Source: an uncultured Eubacterium sp. (GTDB lineage: Bacteria > Bacillota > Clostridia > Lachnospirales > Lachnospiraceae). From it: a stretch of 64,000 nt of DNA. Positions within the stretch are counted from its first letter, which is position 1, and each line of letters starts with the position of its first letter. Below are positions 37,660 to 46,058 of this stretch, piece by piece. The DNA lies in assembly GCA_900548465.1 (NCBI GenBank), contig URKY01000001.1, positions 1 to 64,000 on the forward strand. Direction: 5' to 3'. The notes under the pieces were generated by a model. It saw only the letters and a program-made list of their open reading frames with translations, was not told the DNA's origin and did not search any database. The position numbers were made by a program, and so were the translations under genes.

Positions 37660-37692
37660 AAGCATTGGAATGAAAAGATTGGAACATAACAA

Positions 37693-38355
37693 ATGAAAGT
37701 AAATAATAAAAAAATCAAAACTAAATACATGGCAACAGTACTTGTACTTGTTATTGCAACTTTAATCAGTTTAACGGGATGTGGCGCTAAAAAAGCAAAA
37801 AAAGTTGAAGAGACAACAAAAAAAACTGATGAAACAGTTGCAATTCACGCAGGCAATACAGATGTGTATCTGGATGAGGCAAAATACTATGCCTATACAG
37901 CTCAGGCAACTTACGAAACCTACTATCTCACAAAAAACAAGGAAATAAACTGGAGCAGCAAGACCAAGGCAAAAATGACAATGGAAGAAATGGTTAAGAG
38001 TACAGTACTTGATGATATATGCAGACGTGAGTGCATGTACGAATATGGAATGAAAAACGGTGTAAAACTGGAAGATGAGGAAAAACAGGAACTTGATTTA
38101 AAATTAGAAAACTATTACAAATTAACAAGTCCGGTTCTGGTAGAAAAAATCCGTGTTGAAAGAAAAAGGCTGCAGGAAATTTTTGAAAAAGATGCAATTG
38201 CAAAGAAAACAGAAGAGGTTTTAGATGCAATGGAAAAGAATCTTGCAGAAAAAACGTATAAAACATGGAAAAACGAAAATACTGTTACGGCAGAGAAACA
38301 ATGGGAAGAAATTACATTTAGCAAACCAATATTTACTTTAAAAGATTTAAACTAG
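37693..38355 (+). CDS. SurA-N-like chaperone lipoprotein lacking a PPIase domain
   Basis: 220 residues. A lipoprotein signal with lipobox LTGC is at residues ~27-30 after the hydrophobic VLVLVIATLISL, so the mature protein is lipid-anchored outside the membrane. The remainder is helical and resembles the N-terminal substrate-binding module of SurA/PrsA foldases ('VYLDEAKYYAYTAQATYE' and later heptad-like helices). The parvulin-type PPIase domain expected in PrsA is absent and the protein simply ends after the helical part. It follows mfd by 33 bp, as peptidyl-prolyl isomerase genes often do in clostridia. A role in folding secreted proteins is inferred. Confidence 0.75.
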   Translation: MKVNNKKIKTKYMATVLVLVIATLISLTGCGAKKAKKVEETTKKTDETVAIHAGNTDVYLDEAKYYAYTAQATYETYYLTKNKEINWSSKTKAKMTMEEMVKSTVLDDICRRECMYEYGMKNGVKLEDEEKQELDLKLENYYKLTSPVLVEKIRVERKRLQEIFEKDAIAKKTEEVLDAMEKNLAEKTYKTWKNENTVTAEKQWEEITFSKPIFTLKDLN

Positions 38356-38385
38356 TTCCGGTGGATTAATGTTGGAGGAAAACAA

Positions 38386-39429
38386 GTGAAGAAAAGAATA
38401 AGATGCATAATTAGCGGAATGTTGGCAGCACTTATGATAATTTCTGTTATAAATTATGCATTTAACATTGAAAAGGAAACAAAAAAATATGAAAACCCGG
38501 TAAAGGAAGCAGCACAAAGTAATGTGGCTGTTTCGGATTTTATACATGATAACTACGTTATTAGTGAGAAAAATCCATGGACAGATTATAATTTACATCC
38601 ATTAAATTATGTATCTTCAAATGATAGTGATTTTACAGAGACCATAGGTGCCAAGGCGGCAATAGTGGTTGACATAAATAGTAAAAATGTTTTGTATGGA
38701 AAAAACATTAACGAAAAGATGTATCCGGCAAGTACAACAAAACTAATGACAGCACTTACTGTGCTGCAGACTATGAACCTTAATGATGCAGTGACAATAG
38801 GGGATGAAATCAATATGATTGCGGCAGATTCCAGCAAGGCAGGATTTGCCAAGGGACAGGTTGTCACAGTTGAAGAACTCCTTAATGGGTTGTTAATTTC
38901 TTCGGGAAATGATGCGGCATATGTGTTGGCAAAGGCTACAGGAGAGACGATTTTTAAAGACAACATAGAAAACGAAGGGAAAACCTTCACGGCATCACAG
39001 TGTGTTGGACGCTTCGTTCTGGAAATGAATAAAAACGTAAGAGACATGAAATTGGAAAATACCCACTTCACATCTCCTGACGGCTATGATGACAACAACC
39101 AATACACTACAGCCAGCGACCTGTCAAAGATAGCCATAGAAGCATACTCAAACAAGACAATAGCAGACATTTGCAAAAAATCAAGCCAATATTCGGAAAC
39201 TTTAAACAAAACATGGACATCAACAAATGAATTACTGAACAAAAAAAGTAGCTACTACTACGACTGCTGTAAGGGTCTAAAAACCGGAAGCACAGGTGCA
39301 GCAGGAAAGTGTCTCGTATCCGTAGGAAAGAAAGGAGACAGAGAGTGCATCTCCGTAGTACTTAATGCGCAGACCGATGCACAACGCTGGACTGACACAA
39401 CTAAACTCCTGCAATTTGGATTAAAATAA
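38386..39429 (+). CDS. D-alanyl-D-alanine carboxypeptidase (peptidase S11)
   Basis: 347 residues. It trims the pentapeptide stem of peptidoglycan outside the membrane. The N-terminal hydrophobic segment (~5-25) is a signal or anchor. The three penicillin-binding motifs are in place: STTK at 116-119, SGN at 173-175 and KTGS at 299-302. The usual C-terminal DacA beta domain is missing, giving a short form ending soon after the catalytic domain. It uses a GTG start with GGAGGAAAA upstream and follows the lipoprotein gene by 30 bp. Confidence 0.92.
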   Translation: MKKRIRCIISGMLAALMIISVINYAFNIEKETKKYENPVKEAAQSNVAVSDFIHDNYVISEKNPWTDYNLHPLNYVSSNDSDFTETIGAKAAIVVDINSKNVLYGKNINEKMYPASTTKLMTALTVLQTMNLNDAVTIGDEINMIAADSSKAGFAKGQVVTVEELLNGLLISSGNDAAYVLAKATGETIFKDNIENEGKTFTASQCVGRFVLEMNKNVRDMKLENTHFTSPDGYDDNNQYTTASDLSKIAIEAYSNKTIADICKKSSQYSETLNKTWTSTNELLNKKSSYYYDCCKGLKTGSTGAAGKCLVSVGKKGDRECISVVLNAQTDAQRWTDTTKLLQFGLK

Positions 39430-39628
39430 AAAACAAAAAATAAGGATATATATATTATGACAAATAATAGGCAGCATTTCGTCATCTTTGCGAGCATAGC
39501 ACAATTGCCGGAGCACTGTTCGAGTCCCCCAAGGGACGAGTTTGCGGAGGCAATTGTTAATATGCGGCGGAGCAAAGATAGAAATGCAACGTGTTTGCAA
39601 TAATATATATATCCTTATTTTTGTTTTT
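39430..39628. repeat. Second long branched inverted repeat between convergent genes
   Basis: ATAAGGATATATATATTAT (39440-39458) is a perfect 19-bp inverted match to 39600-39618, and A/C-rich against T/G-rich flanks extend the stem. Inside, GCATTTC (39474-39480) plus ATCTTTGC (39484-39491) pair with GCAAAGAT (39572-39579) plus GAAATGC (39581-39587), ACAATTGCC (39501-39509) pairs with GGCAATTGT (39549-39557), and GTCCC (39524-39528) with GGGAC (39533-39537). It fills the gap between the carboxypeptidase and J-domain genes. The nucleotide sequence differs from the 24958 element but the design is the same. Confidence 0.88.
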
Positions 39629-39635
39629 TATTTAA

Positions 39636-40343
39636 CTAACAATGGCAACATAGGTTGAGCAGACACAGCGTAGTGCATGGGTCTGCACAACAGGTCATAC
39701 TGCCGGAGTCGCCACCAAACATAGACTGTCTGTCACTGTACCAATTGCCACCACTTTGAAGTGTTTGTACAAGACGTTGGTACGTAGTGTTGTTTGGCTC
39801 CATTTGCAGGGCTGTCCGGGCAAGGTCAAGAGCGAGGACATTATTTCCTACACCATTATTGGCAACGGCACTTAAAAAATACCATTCTGCAGTACGGTCC
39901 TGAATAGAATTAAGAACATTTAAAGCCTCATTGAAATGACCACTGTTAATATAGTTAGCAGCGGCAACGTAGTGAGAATCTTTTTGGTTGGTATTGCCAT
40001 ACTGATTGCCAAAACCACCGAAACCACCAAATCCACCAAAGGGACCATCTTCTCCAAAAGGATTGTACTCATTATAACCACCATATCCGGAGCCACTGTA
40101 ATAACCACCACTGGTTCCTGAGGAATTGCTGTATCCTGAGTAAGCACTTTTGTTCTTTCGTTCATTCATAATTTGGTCGTATGCCTGTTGAACCAGTTTA
40201 AACATTTCCTCAGCCTTGTCTTTGTTAGGATTATTGACGTTGGCATCAGGATGATATTTTCTACTCTTTTCCCTATATGCCTTTTTAACTTCATCATCTG
40301 TGGCATCTCTGGAAATGCCTAATACTTTATATGGATCACTCAT
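39636..40343 (-). CDS. J-domain (DnaJ-type) protein with cysteine-rich C-terminal tail
   Basis: 235 residues. The J domain is at 1-65 with the Hsp70-stimulating HPD in KYHPDANV. A Gly/Tyr/Ser/Asn-rich linker (~70-120) leads to a TPR-like helical region (~125-195, 'AANYINSGHFNEALNVLNSI'). The last 20 residues (CCADPCTTLCLLNLCCHC core) hold seven cysteines. That tail could bind metal or a membrane; neither is shown. It lacks the zinc-finger and substrate domains of DnaJ proper, so it is an accessory co-chaperone. It overlaps the upstream DUF5685-type gene by 8 bp. Confidence 0.85.
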   Translation of the reverse strand: MSDPYKVLGISRDATDDEVKKAYREKSRKYHPDANVNNPNKDKAEEMFKLVQQAYDQIMNERKNKSAYSGYSNSSGTSGGYYSGSGYGGYNEYNPFGEDGPFGGFGGFGGFGNQYGNTNQKDSHYVAAANYINSGHFNEALNVLNSIQDRTAEWYFLSAVANNGVGNNVLALDLARTALQMEPNNTTYQRLVQTLQSGGNWYSDRQSMFGGDSGSMTCCADPCTTLCLLNLCCHC

Positions 40344-41127
40344 AATATTTCGTCCAAACTCCTACATATAATATATTTCTTAGAATATTTGCGTTTTCTA
40401 AGATAGGTAAACTTTCAAATTCTTTAGTACACTCAGCAATCATCATTGTGAGCATCTGTTTGATTTTATCATCAAACCCCTCATCATTGCAAATAGATTT
40501 AAAAGGATTATAGCTGTTTTTTTTAATATCTTTTTCTAAATCCTTATAAGCATCCAATATATAAATATATTTTCCAAGGAAAAATCCCATTCTCTCCAGA
40601 GTAGCTGACCAGCAGTCATTAACCGGAACAAATAGAATAGCCATGATTTTGCCAAAAATTCCTGAAACGACGTCGATACCCTGCTCATTTTTATGCTCAC
40701 ATCTGTTTAATTCATCTAACAGGTGTACAATGTCGTCAGCTTTTTGTTTATAATCAGAATTGTCCCACTTTAGTAGTTTAGAAAAAGCGAGTTTTAAGAC
40801 ATTGTGGTCATCTTTCCAATCATCAATGGCTTTGAAATGGGCCAAAAGAACATTCATGTCAGCAACATAATCGGTGTATTTACTGCTAATCATAAGATGC
40901 TTCTTTGTAGGATGAGCCATACAACGATGCTGTTCCTGAAAAACTTCCGGTTCATAAAGGGCAGTAAGCAACATAGACAGGAAAGTCATATCATAGGTGA
41001 GAGTAAACTGTCCCCGGAGGCCATATCGTTTCTTTAAAGTATGGCAGAGACCACAGTAATATCCTTTATATATATCAAACTCTTTAAATTTTAATTCAGG
41101 TTTGTTAATTACAACATATCCAAACAA
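40336..41127 (-). CDS. DUF5685-type protein
   Basis: 263 residues, matching the uncharacterised DUF5685 family by its N terminus 'MFGYVVINKPELKFKEFDIYKGYYCGLCHTLKKRYG'. The CGLCH pair and a later Cys in 'HRCMAHP' could bind metal. The rest is helical and no membrane helix is evident. The gene is sandwiched between a zinc-ribbon membrane protein (4 bp away) and a J-domain protein (8-bp overlap), so the three products very likely act together. Function unknown. Confidence 0.75.
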   Translation of the reverse strand: MFGYVVINKPELKFKEFDIYKGYYCGLCHTLKKRYGLRGQFTLTYDMTFLSMLLTALYEPEVFQEQHRCMAHPTKKHLMISSKYTDYVADMNVLLAHFKAIDDWKDDHNVLKLAFSKLLKWDNSDYKQKADDIVHLLDELNRCEHKNEQGIDVVSGIFGKIMAILFVPVNDCWSATLERMGFFLGKYIYILDAYKDLEKDIKKNSYNPFKSICNDEGFDDKIKQMLTMMIAECTKEFESLPILENANILRNILYVGVWTKYYE

Positions 41128-41130
41128 AGT

Positions 41131-41541
41131 TTAACTCCTTTTGATGAATCTTGTGTTACATTTAGGACATCTGATTTCAATTTTTCCATGTCCTTTAGGG
41201 ATTCTGATTTTCTGCCCGCAGCCCGGACACTTGAAAAACTTATAATACTTTCGCTGAGTTGCATATTTTTCAGCATTTTGACGGGAATTTTTGAAACGTC
41301 CCGTAAATTTCAGGAATTTTTCGTTTTCCGCAGCTCTCTTATAGATATTTCTTGAAAACATTCTAAAGTATATAATTATTATAGATACTAGAATAAGAAA
41401 GCTTAAAAGACCATTTAAACGTCCGTGTATAAAAAATGAAAGAATACATAATACAAATGTCAAGCCGAGCATAAACCTTGAAAGATTGTCAATTCCGTAT
41501 CTTCCATACATAAAGTTAGAAAATTTATTTCTCCAATTCAT
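41131..41541 (-). CDS. Small membrane protein with C-terminal zinc ribbon
   Basis: 136 residues. Two membrane helices (~20-40 and ~44-62) are followed by a basic linker and a C-terminal zinc ribbon with CPGC and CPKC separated by about 16 residues. I use ATG 41541, preceded by AGGTG. A longer reading starting at 41688 would add a hydrophobic stretch translated from the AT-rich promoter region. It is the first gene of the three-gene cluster with DUF5685 and the J-domain protein. No function is known to me. Confidence 0.7.
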   Translation of the reverse strand: MNWRNKFSNFMYGRYGIDNLSRFMLGLTFVLCILSFFIHGRLNGLLSFLILVSIIIIYFRMFSRNIYKRAAENEKFLKFTGRFKNSRQNAEKYATQRKYYKFFKCPGCGQKIRIPKGHGKIEIRCPKCNTRFIKRS

Positions 41542-41777
41542 AAAAAGCACCTCGTTTATCAATATATACTCCATATTAGCTTTCGAAAAAAATAAAATCA
41601 ATAATATGTGAAGAGATTTAACACTTAAGACACAAAAGTTAACAAATAGGACAAAAAAGAAAATCAAAAAATACAATAAAGTTAACAACTACAAACAATA
41701 AAATTAAAAAACAGGAAAAAAGTAATAAAAAATAGGAAGAAATAAATTGGAAATAATTCGAAAAAGTGGAAATTTTG

Positions 41778-41806
41778 TTGAAATGTATATAAATATAAGA
41801 TATTAT
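41778..41806 (+). promoter_or_regulatory. Promoter of the exopolysaccharide locus
   Basis: TTGAAA (41778-41783), 17 bp, TATTAT (41801-41806), 52 bp before the first gene. The rest of the 316-bp divergent gap (41542-41857) is extremely AT-rich with no other recognised element. Confidence 0.65.
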
Positions 41807-41857
41807 TAAAACGAATGCATACAGGAATAATAAAAAATAATTGAAAGGAGAAAAGCA

Positions 41858-43300
41858 ATGCACACAGAAAAGAGCAGTTGGCTGAAACATTGGGATTTTA
41901 TCGTTGCCGATTTAATCTGTCTTAACATAACTTTCTTATGTGCTTACTGGTTAAGAAACGGCTTTAGAAATATGTACGCTTTATCAGGCTATAGAATGCT
42001 TGTTTTTGTAGCCATAATTCTGCAATTGTTTATTTCTTTTTCTTCTAACAATTATTCTGGAATTCTCAGAAGAGGATATTTGAAAGAATTTAAAGTGGTA
42101 TTAGTTCAGAATATTGAGTTAATTGCATTTATGTTTGGATATATGTTTGTGTTACAGATAGGAGAACAATTCTCAAGAATTATGCTTCTGGCGTTTTTCT
42201 TTATGAATACTCTGGCAATTTATCTGGCACATATAATTCTTAAAAAAATCTACAAAAACAAAAATACAACAGGCGAAGGACAAATAAAAATGCTTGTGGT
42301 TTCCAGTGAAAAATATGCTGGTGAAACAATTGAAAAACTTTTGAATGGTACGGATAAAAGTTTCGATATAATAGGCATTTCATTGATTGATGGGGATGGA
42401 AGGACGAAGGAGCTGGAAGGAATTCCTGTTGTGGCAAATGGCACAGAAGTGTATGAATACGCATGTAGAAGCATAGTAGACAGTGTACTACTATGTGAGG
42501 ATATGAATAGACAGGAAGAAATTGAAAAAATGACAAACAAATTTCTTCAGATGGGAATAACTGTAAATGTTAAGATGAATATGTTTGCCGGAGGACTTCC
42601 TAATGTATCTTTTGGACATATTAATGATATAAATATTTTAACAACAAGCATAAAAACGATTTCATCCTTTGAAATGTTTTGCAAGAGAGCAGTTGATATA
42701 TGTGCCGGACTGGCAGGATGCATAGTTACGGGAATCCTGTTTATATTCCTTGCACCGGCAATAAAGATATCAGATCCAAAAGGACCTGTATTTTTCGGTC
42801 AGGAGAGAGCTGGAAAAAATGGACGCAAGTTTAAAATATACAAGTTTCGTTCCATGTATTCTGATGCAGAGGAAAGAAAAAAAGAATTAATGGAGAAAAA
42901 CAAAATGGATGGTCTTATGTTTAAGGTGGATGCAGATCCCAGAATCATTGGAAGCGGACCGGACGGTACACGTAAGGGATTTGGACATTTCTTAAGAGCA
43001 TCTTCACTGGATGAATTCCCAAACTTTTGGAGCATATTTAAAGGTGACATGAGTTTGGTGGGGACAAGGCCACCTACGATGGACGAATACGAAAAATATG
43101 AACTTCATCACAAAAGCAGACTTGCAATGAAGCCTGGACTTACGGGACTTTGGCAGGTTAGCGGCAGAAGTGATTTTACAGATTTCGAAGAAATCGTTAA
43201 ATTGGATAATGAATACATAAAAAACTGGAGCATTACACTGGATATTAAGATTATTGTTAAAACGATAGTTACGGTGATTACAGGAAAAGGTTCACAATAG
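41858..43300 (+). CDS. Priming undecaprenyl-phosphate glycosyl-1-phosphate transferase
   Basis: 480 residues, the polyisoprenyl-phosphate hexose-1-phosphate transferase type (WbaP/CpsE-like). It starts the repeat unit by transferring a sugar phosphate to undecaprenyl phosphate in the membrane. Four N-terminal helices (~10-120), a Rossmann-like central part (~140-250) and one further helix (~280-305) precede the catalytic bacterial sugar transferase domain. That domain carries 'KRAVDICAGLAGC', KFRSMYSDAE, 'SLDEFPNFWSIFKGDMSLVGTRP' and KPGLTGLWQVSGRS. It opens the exopolysaccharide locus with GAAAGGAG before the ATG. Confidence 0.94.
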   Translation: MHTEKSSWLKHWDFIVADLICLNITFLCAYWLRNGFRNMYALSGYRMLVFVAIILQLFISFSSNNYSGILRRGYLKEFKVVLVQNIELIAFMFGYMFVLQIGEQFSRIMLLAFFFMNTLAIYLAHIILKKIYKNKNTTGEGQIKMLVVSSEKYAGETIEKLLNGTDKSFDIIGISLIDGDGRTKELEGIPVVANGTEVYEYACRSIVDSVLLCEDMNRQEEIEKMTNKFLQMGITVNVKMNMFAGGLPNVSFGHINDINILTTSIKTISSFEMFCKRAVDICAGLAGCIVTGILFIFLAPAIKISDPKGPVFFGQERAGKNGRKFKIYKFRSMYSDAEERKKELMEKNKMDGLMFKVDADPRIIGSGPDGTRKGFGHFLRASSLDEFPNFWSIFKGDMSLVGTRPPTMDEYEKYELHHKSRLAMKPGLTGLWQVSGRSDFTDFEEIVKLDNEYIKNWSITLDIKIIVKTIVTVITGKGSQ

Positions 43301-43315
43301 AAAGAGTACAAATAG

Positions 43316-43343
43316 TTGACCATTATATGTAATATGATATAAT
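43316..43343 (+). promoter_or_regulatory. Internal promoter before the CpsB-type gene
   Basis: TTGACC (43316-43321), 16 bp, TATAAT (43338-43343) with TG extension, just after the priming-transferase stop. It would allow separate expression of the regulatory genes. Confidence 0.65.
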
Positions 43344-43389
43344 ATTCTGCAGTGTATAGTGGCTTTATGCATGATGAGAGGAAAGAGCA

Positions 43390-44103
43390 GTGATAATTGA
43401 TTTTCATTCACATATACTTCCGGGAATAGATGATGGAAGTAAGGATTTGGGGACTTCTTTAGAAATGCTTAAAATTAGTAAAGAACAGGGAATTGATTAT
43501 ATGGTTGCCACACCTCATTTTCATGCAACAAGGATTAGTATTAGTCATTTTCTTGAGGCAAGAGAAGAAGCGTACAAATGTGTATCAGAACATATGGAAA
43601 GTGATATGCCAAAACTTATACCTGGGGCAGAAGTGGCTTATTTTGAAGGGATAAGCGAGGCGGAAGGAATTGAGAAACTGACTGTTGGAAATACCGGCCT
43701 GTTACTGCTGGAAATGCCCTTTGGACAGTGGAACCAGCCCATGGTATCTGAGGTGGAGAGACTGATTGAAGGAAGACACATACAGATTATGCTGGCACAT
43801 TTGGAACGATATCTGTTTGTTTCAGGGAACAGGAAATATATGCGCAGAGTAATGGAATTACCCCTTTATGTTCAGATAAATGCCGGAAGTCTTAAAGAAT
43901 GGAGAAAATCCAAACGTTTGGTAAAAATGTTCAAAAAACAACAGGCTCACCTACTGGGAAGCGATTGCCACGGCGTGCATTACAGACCGCAGGATTTGGC
44001 AGAGGGAAGACAGATTCTGCAGAAAAAAGCAGGTAGAGAAGTATTAAACAATATAGATTCACTAGGGGCGAAATTATTGTCCATTAATGGTGAACAACAA
44101 TAA
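43390..44103 (+). CDS. cpsB: Protein-tyrosine phosphatase of the CpsB/Wzb-like PHP family
   Basis: 237 residues. The PHP metal-binding histidines appear in IDFHSHILPGIDDG, 'ATPHFHAT', 'AHLERY' and 'GSDCHGVHYRP'. CpsB-type enzymes dephosphorylate the CpsD tyrosine kinase and so tune capsule length; the CpsC and CpsD partners follow downstream. Translation starts at a GTG preceded by GAGGAAAGAG. Confidence 0.9.
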   Translation: MIIDFHSHILPGIDDGSKDLGTSLEMLKISKEQGIDYMVATPHFHATRISISHFLEAREEAYKCVSEHMESDMPKLIPGAEVAYFEGISEAEGIEKLTVGNTGLLLLEMPFGQWNQPMVSEVERLIEGRHIQIMLAHLERYLFVSGNRKYMRRVMELPLYVQINAGSLKEWRKSKRLVKMFKKQQAHLLGSDCHGVHYRPQDLAEGRQILQKKAGREVLNNIDSLGAKLLSINGEQQ

Positions 44104-44129
44104 TTTGAATGTTTGTATTGGAGGATGAA

Positions 44130-44252
44130 ATGTCAAAAAAAGTGTCTATAATAATTAGTATATTACTTTTTGTCGCATTATTGGCATTAATTATATGCGA
44201 GAAAAAGTGGCCTGAAGCAGGAAGTGCTCTGCTGGGGATAGCTTTGAAATAA
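44130..44252 (+). CDS. 40-residue single-pass membrane peptide in the exopolysaccharide operon
   Basis: A GGAGG ten bases ahead of an ATG opens a 40-codon frame: a short basic start (MSKK), a hydrophobic helix of ~20 residues (VSIIISILLFVALLALIIC), then EKKWPEAGSALLG and the stop. It sits between the CpsB-type and LCP genes in the same direction, 26 bp from each. The ribosome site, charge layout and spacing look like a real gene. Family unknown; it could be a small subunit or regulator of the polysaccharide machinery. Confidence 0.65.
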   Translation: MSKKVSIIISILLFVALLALIICEKKWPEAGSALLGIALK

Positions 44253-44277
44253 ATAAAATTTTCAGGGACAGAAACAA

Positions 44278-45279
44278 ATGAATTGTAAAAAAGAACATGA
44301 AAATAATAAAAAGATATCTAAAAAATCAATAGTCGTTTTGATATTAGTTGTAATAGTTATTGCAGTACTGGGAATTGTTTTATACAACATAGATAAATCA
44401 GGAACAGTGCCGGCTGATAAAAAAAACAGTGACACAGAAACAATTAAGGTAGGAGATAAGAATTATAAACCTAAAAAGAGCATTGAAACATATCTTTTTA
44501 TGGGTGTTGACTCCAAAGACAAAATAACTAAAAAAATAGAAGAGCCGGGACAGTGTGATATGCTGATGCTGTTAGTAAGAGATACAAGTGATGACAGTTT
44601 TATAACACTTCCTATTAATAGAAATACAATTACAGATGTAGATACTTTGGATGATAATGGAAAGGTTCTGGCTACCACACCGGTTCAGATAGCATTGGCA
44701 CATGCCAATGGAGATGGAAAAGAATTAAGCTGTCAGAACACTGTAAAGGCAGTATCAAAACTCTTTGGAGGTCACGAGATTGACGGCTATATAGCAGTAA
44801 ATATGGGAGCAATTCCTACTATCAATCACCTGGCAGGGGGAGTTACAGTTAAAATAGAGGATGATTTCTCAAAGTCAGACGCTTCCCTGAAAAAAGGAGA
44901 AAAGGTACATCTTACAGATGAGCAGGCTGAACATTACATACATGACAGAATTAACGTAGGCAAAGGTCTTAATGATAGCAGAATGCGCAGACAATCCACA
45001 TATGTTAATGCATTGAAACCTATTATGAAGGAGAAGATAAAGGCAGACGGCAAGTTTGCCAATACAATATATGAATCAATAAATGATTATATGGTAACAA
45101 ATATTGACAAAGGAAGATTTGCAAAAATAGCAATGCTTCTTGCAAATGACAAAGATTCTGGAGAAATCAAAATAACCGGAAAAGAAGATTTGGATGAATT
45201 AGGCTGGGAAGAATTTAAACCTGATGAGAATAGTGTTAAGGATGCGATCACTCAGCTTTTTTATAAACAATGTGATTAA
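44278..45279 (+). CDS. LytR-CpsA-Psr (LCP) family polymer ligase
   Basis: 333 residues. LCP enzymes transfer undecaprenyl-linked polymers to peptidoglycan on the outer face of the membrane. One N-terminal helix (~18-38) anchors the protein. The LCP core spans ~60-250 with 'YLFMGVDSKD', the conserved arginine of 'LPINRNTITD', 'HANGDGKELSCQNTVKAVSKLFG' and 'RINVGKGLNDSRMRRQ'. Its place in the locus suggests attachment of the exopolysaccharide to the wall. Confidence 0.92.
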   Translation: MNCKKEHENNKKISKKSIVVLILVVIVIAVLGIVLYNIDKSGTVPADKKNSDTETIKVGDKNYKPKKSIETYLFMGVDSKDKITKKIEEPGQCDMLMLLVRDTSDDSFITLPINRNTITDVDTLDDNGKVLATTPVQIALAHANGDGKELSCQNTVKAVSKLFGGHEIDGYIAVNMGAIPTINHLAGGVTVKIEDDFSKSDASLKKGEKVHLTDEQAEHYIHDRINVGKGLNDSRMRRQSTYVNALKPIMKEKIKADGKFANTIYESINDYMVTNIDKGRFAKIAMLLANDKDSGEIKITGKEDLDELGWEEFKPDENSVKDAITQLFYKQCD

Positions 45280-45296
45280 AATTATAGGAGAGTATA

Positions 45297-46034
45297 ATGA
45301 ACAATAATAATTACAAAGACAAAGATGATGAAATCACAATAGACTTAAAGGAAATAGCCTATGTATTAATGGAAAAACTCCATTATATAGTAATGTTTCT
45401 TTTGGTGGGGGCTGTTGTGTTTAACATGTATTCTTATTTCCTTATAAAACCTACATATACATCAACATCCAGATTGTATGTGGTTTCAGCTACGAAAGAT
45501 TCAGTTGTTAATTTTTCGGATTTGTCGGTGGGAACAAACCTGACAAAGGACTATGTTGAACTTTTACTTAGTTATCCGGTTCTTGATAAGGTTAGTGAAA
45601 AAATAGAAAAAGACTATGATTACAAAATTTCATCTGAAAGTTTACAAAAGATGATATCACTTGAGAATCCGGAAGATACTCGTATTTTAAATATAAATGT
45701 TACAACTACGGATCCTAAGGTGTCGAAAACAATAGCAAATGCATTGGCTGATGAGGCAGTTGAATATATTCCTGATACTATGGGAACATTCAAGCCTAAC
45801 ATAGCACAGGTGGCAAGAGAGGCAAAGATAAAAACAGGGCCAAGTTATCTTAAGTACACGGCAATAGGAGCATTGCTTGGTACGCTTTTATGCATGGCGT
45901 GGTTTATCTTCAAATACCTGTCAGATGATACAATAAAGACAAAAGAAGATATTGAAAAGTATTTCGGTATGACACCATTGGCAGTTTTACCATATGTTGA
46001 GGAAGTTGAAGAATCTGAAGGCAGCGAAAAGTAA
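45297..46034 (+). CDS. cpsC: Chain-length determinant/tyrosine-kinase activator (Wzz/CpsC type)
   Basis: 245 residues. Two membrane helices (~30-50 and ~180-202) flank an extracellular Wzz domain ('YTSTSRLYVVSATKDSVVNFSDLSVG'). A cytoplasmic C-terminal tail ends in Glu-rich sequence. It lacks a kinase domain; the separate kinase follows 24 bp downstream, the split arrangement normal for Gram-positive bacteria. Confidence 0.92.
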   Translation: MNNNNYKDKDDEITIDLKEIAYVLMEKLHYIVMFLLVGAVVFNMYSYFLIKPTYTSTSRLYVVSATKDSVVNFSDLSVGTNLTKDYVELLLSYPVLDKVSEKIEKDYDYKISSESLQKMISLENPEDTRILNINVTTTDPKVSKTIANALADEAVEYIPDTMGTFKPNIAQVAREAKIKTGPSYLKYTAIGALLGTLLCMAWFIFKYLSDDTIKTKEDIEKYFGMTPLAVLPYVEEVEESEGSEK

Positions 46035-46058
46035 CAGAAGTGAAAGGTAATTGAGGTA

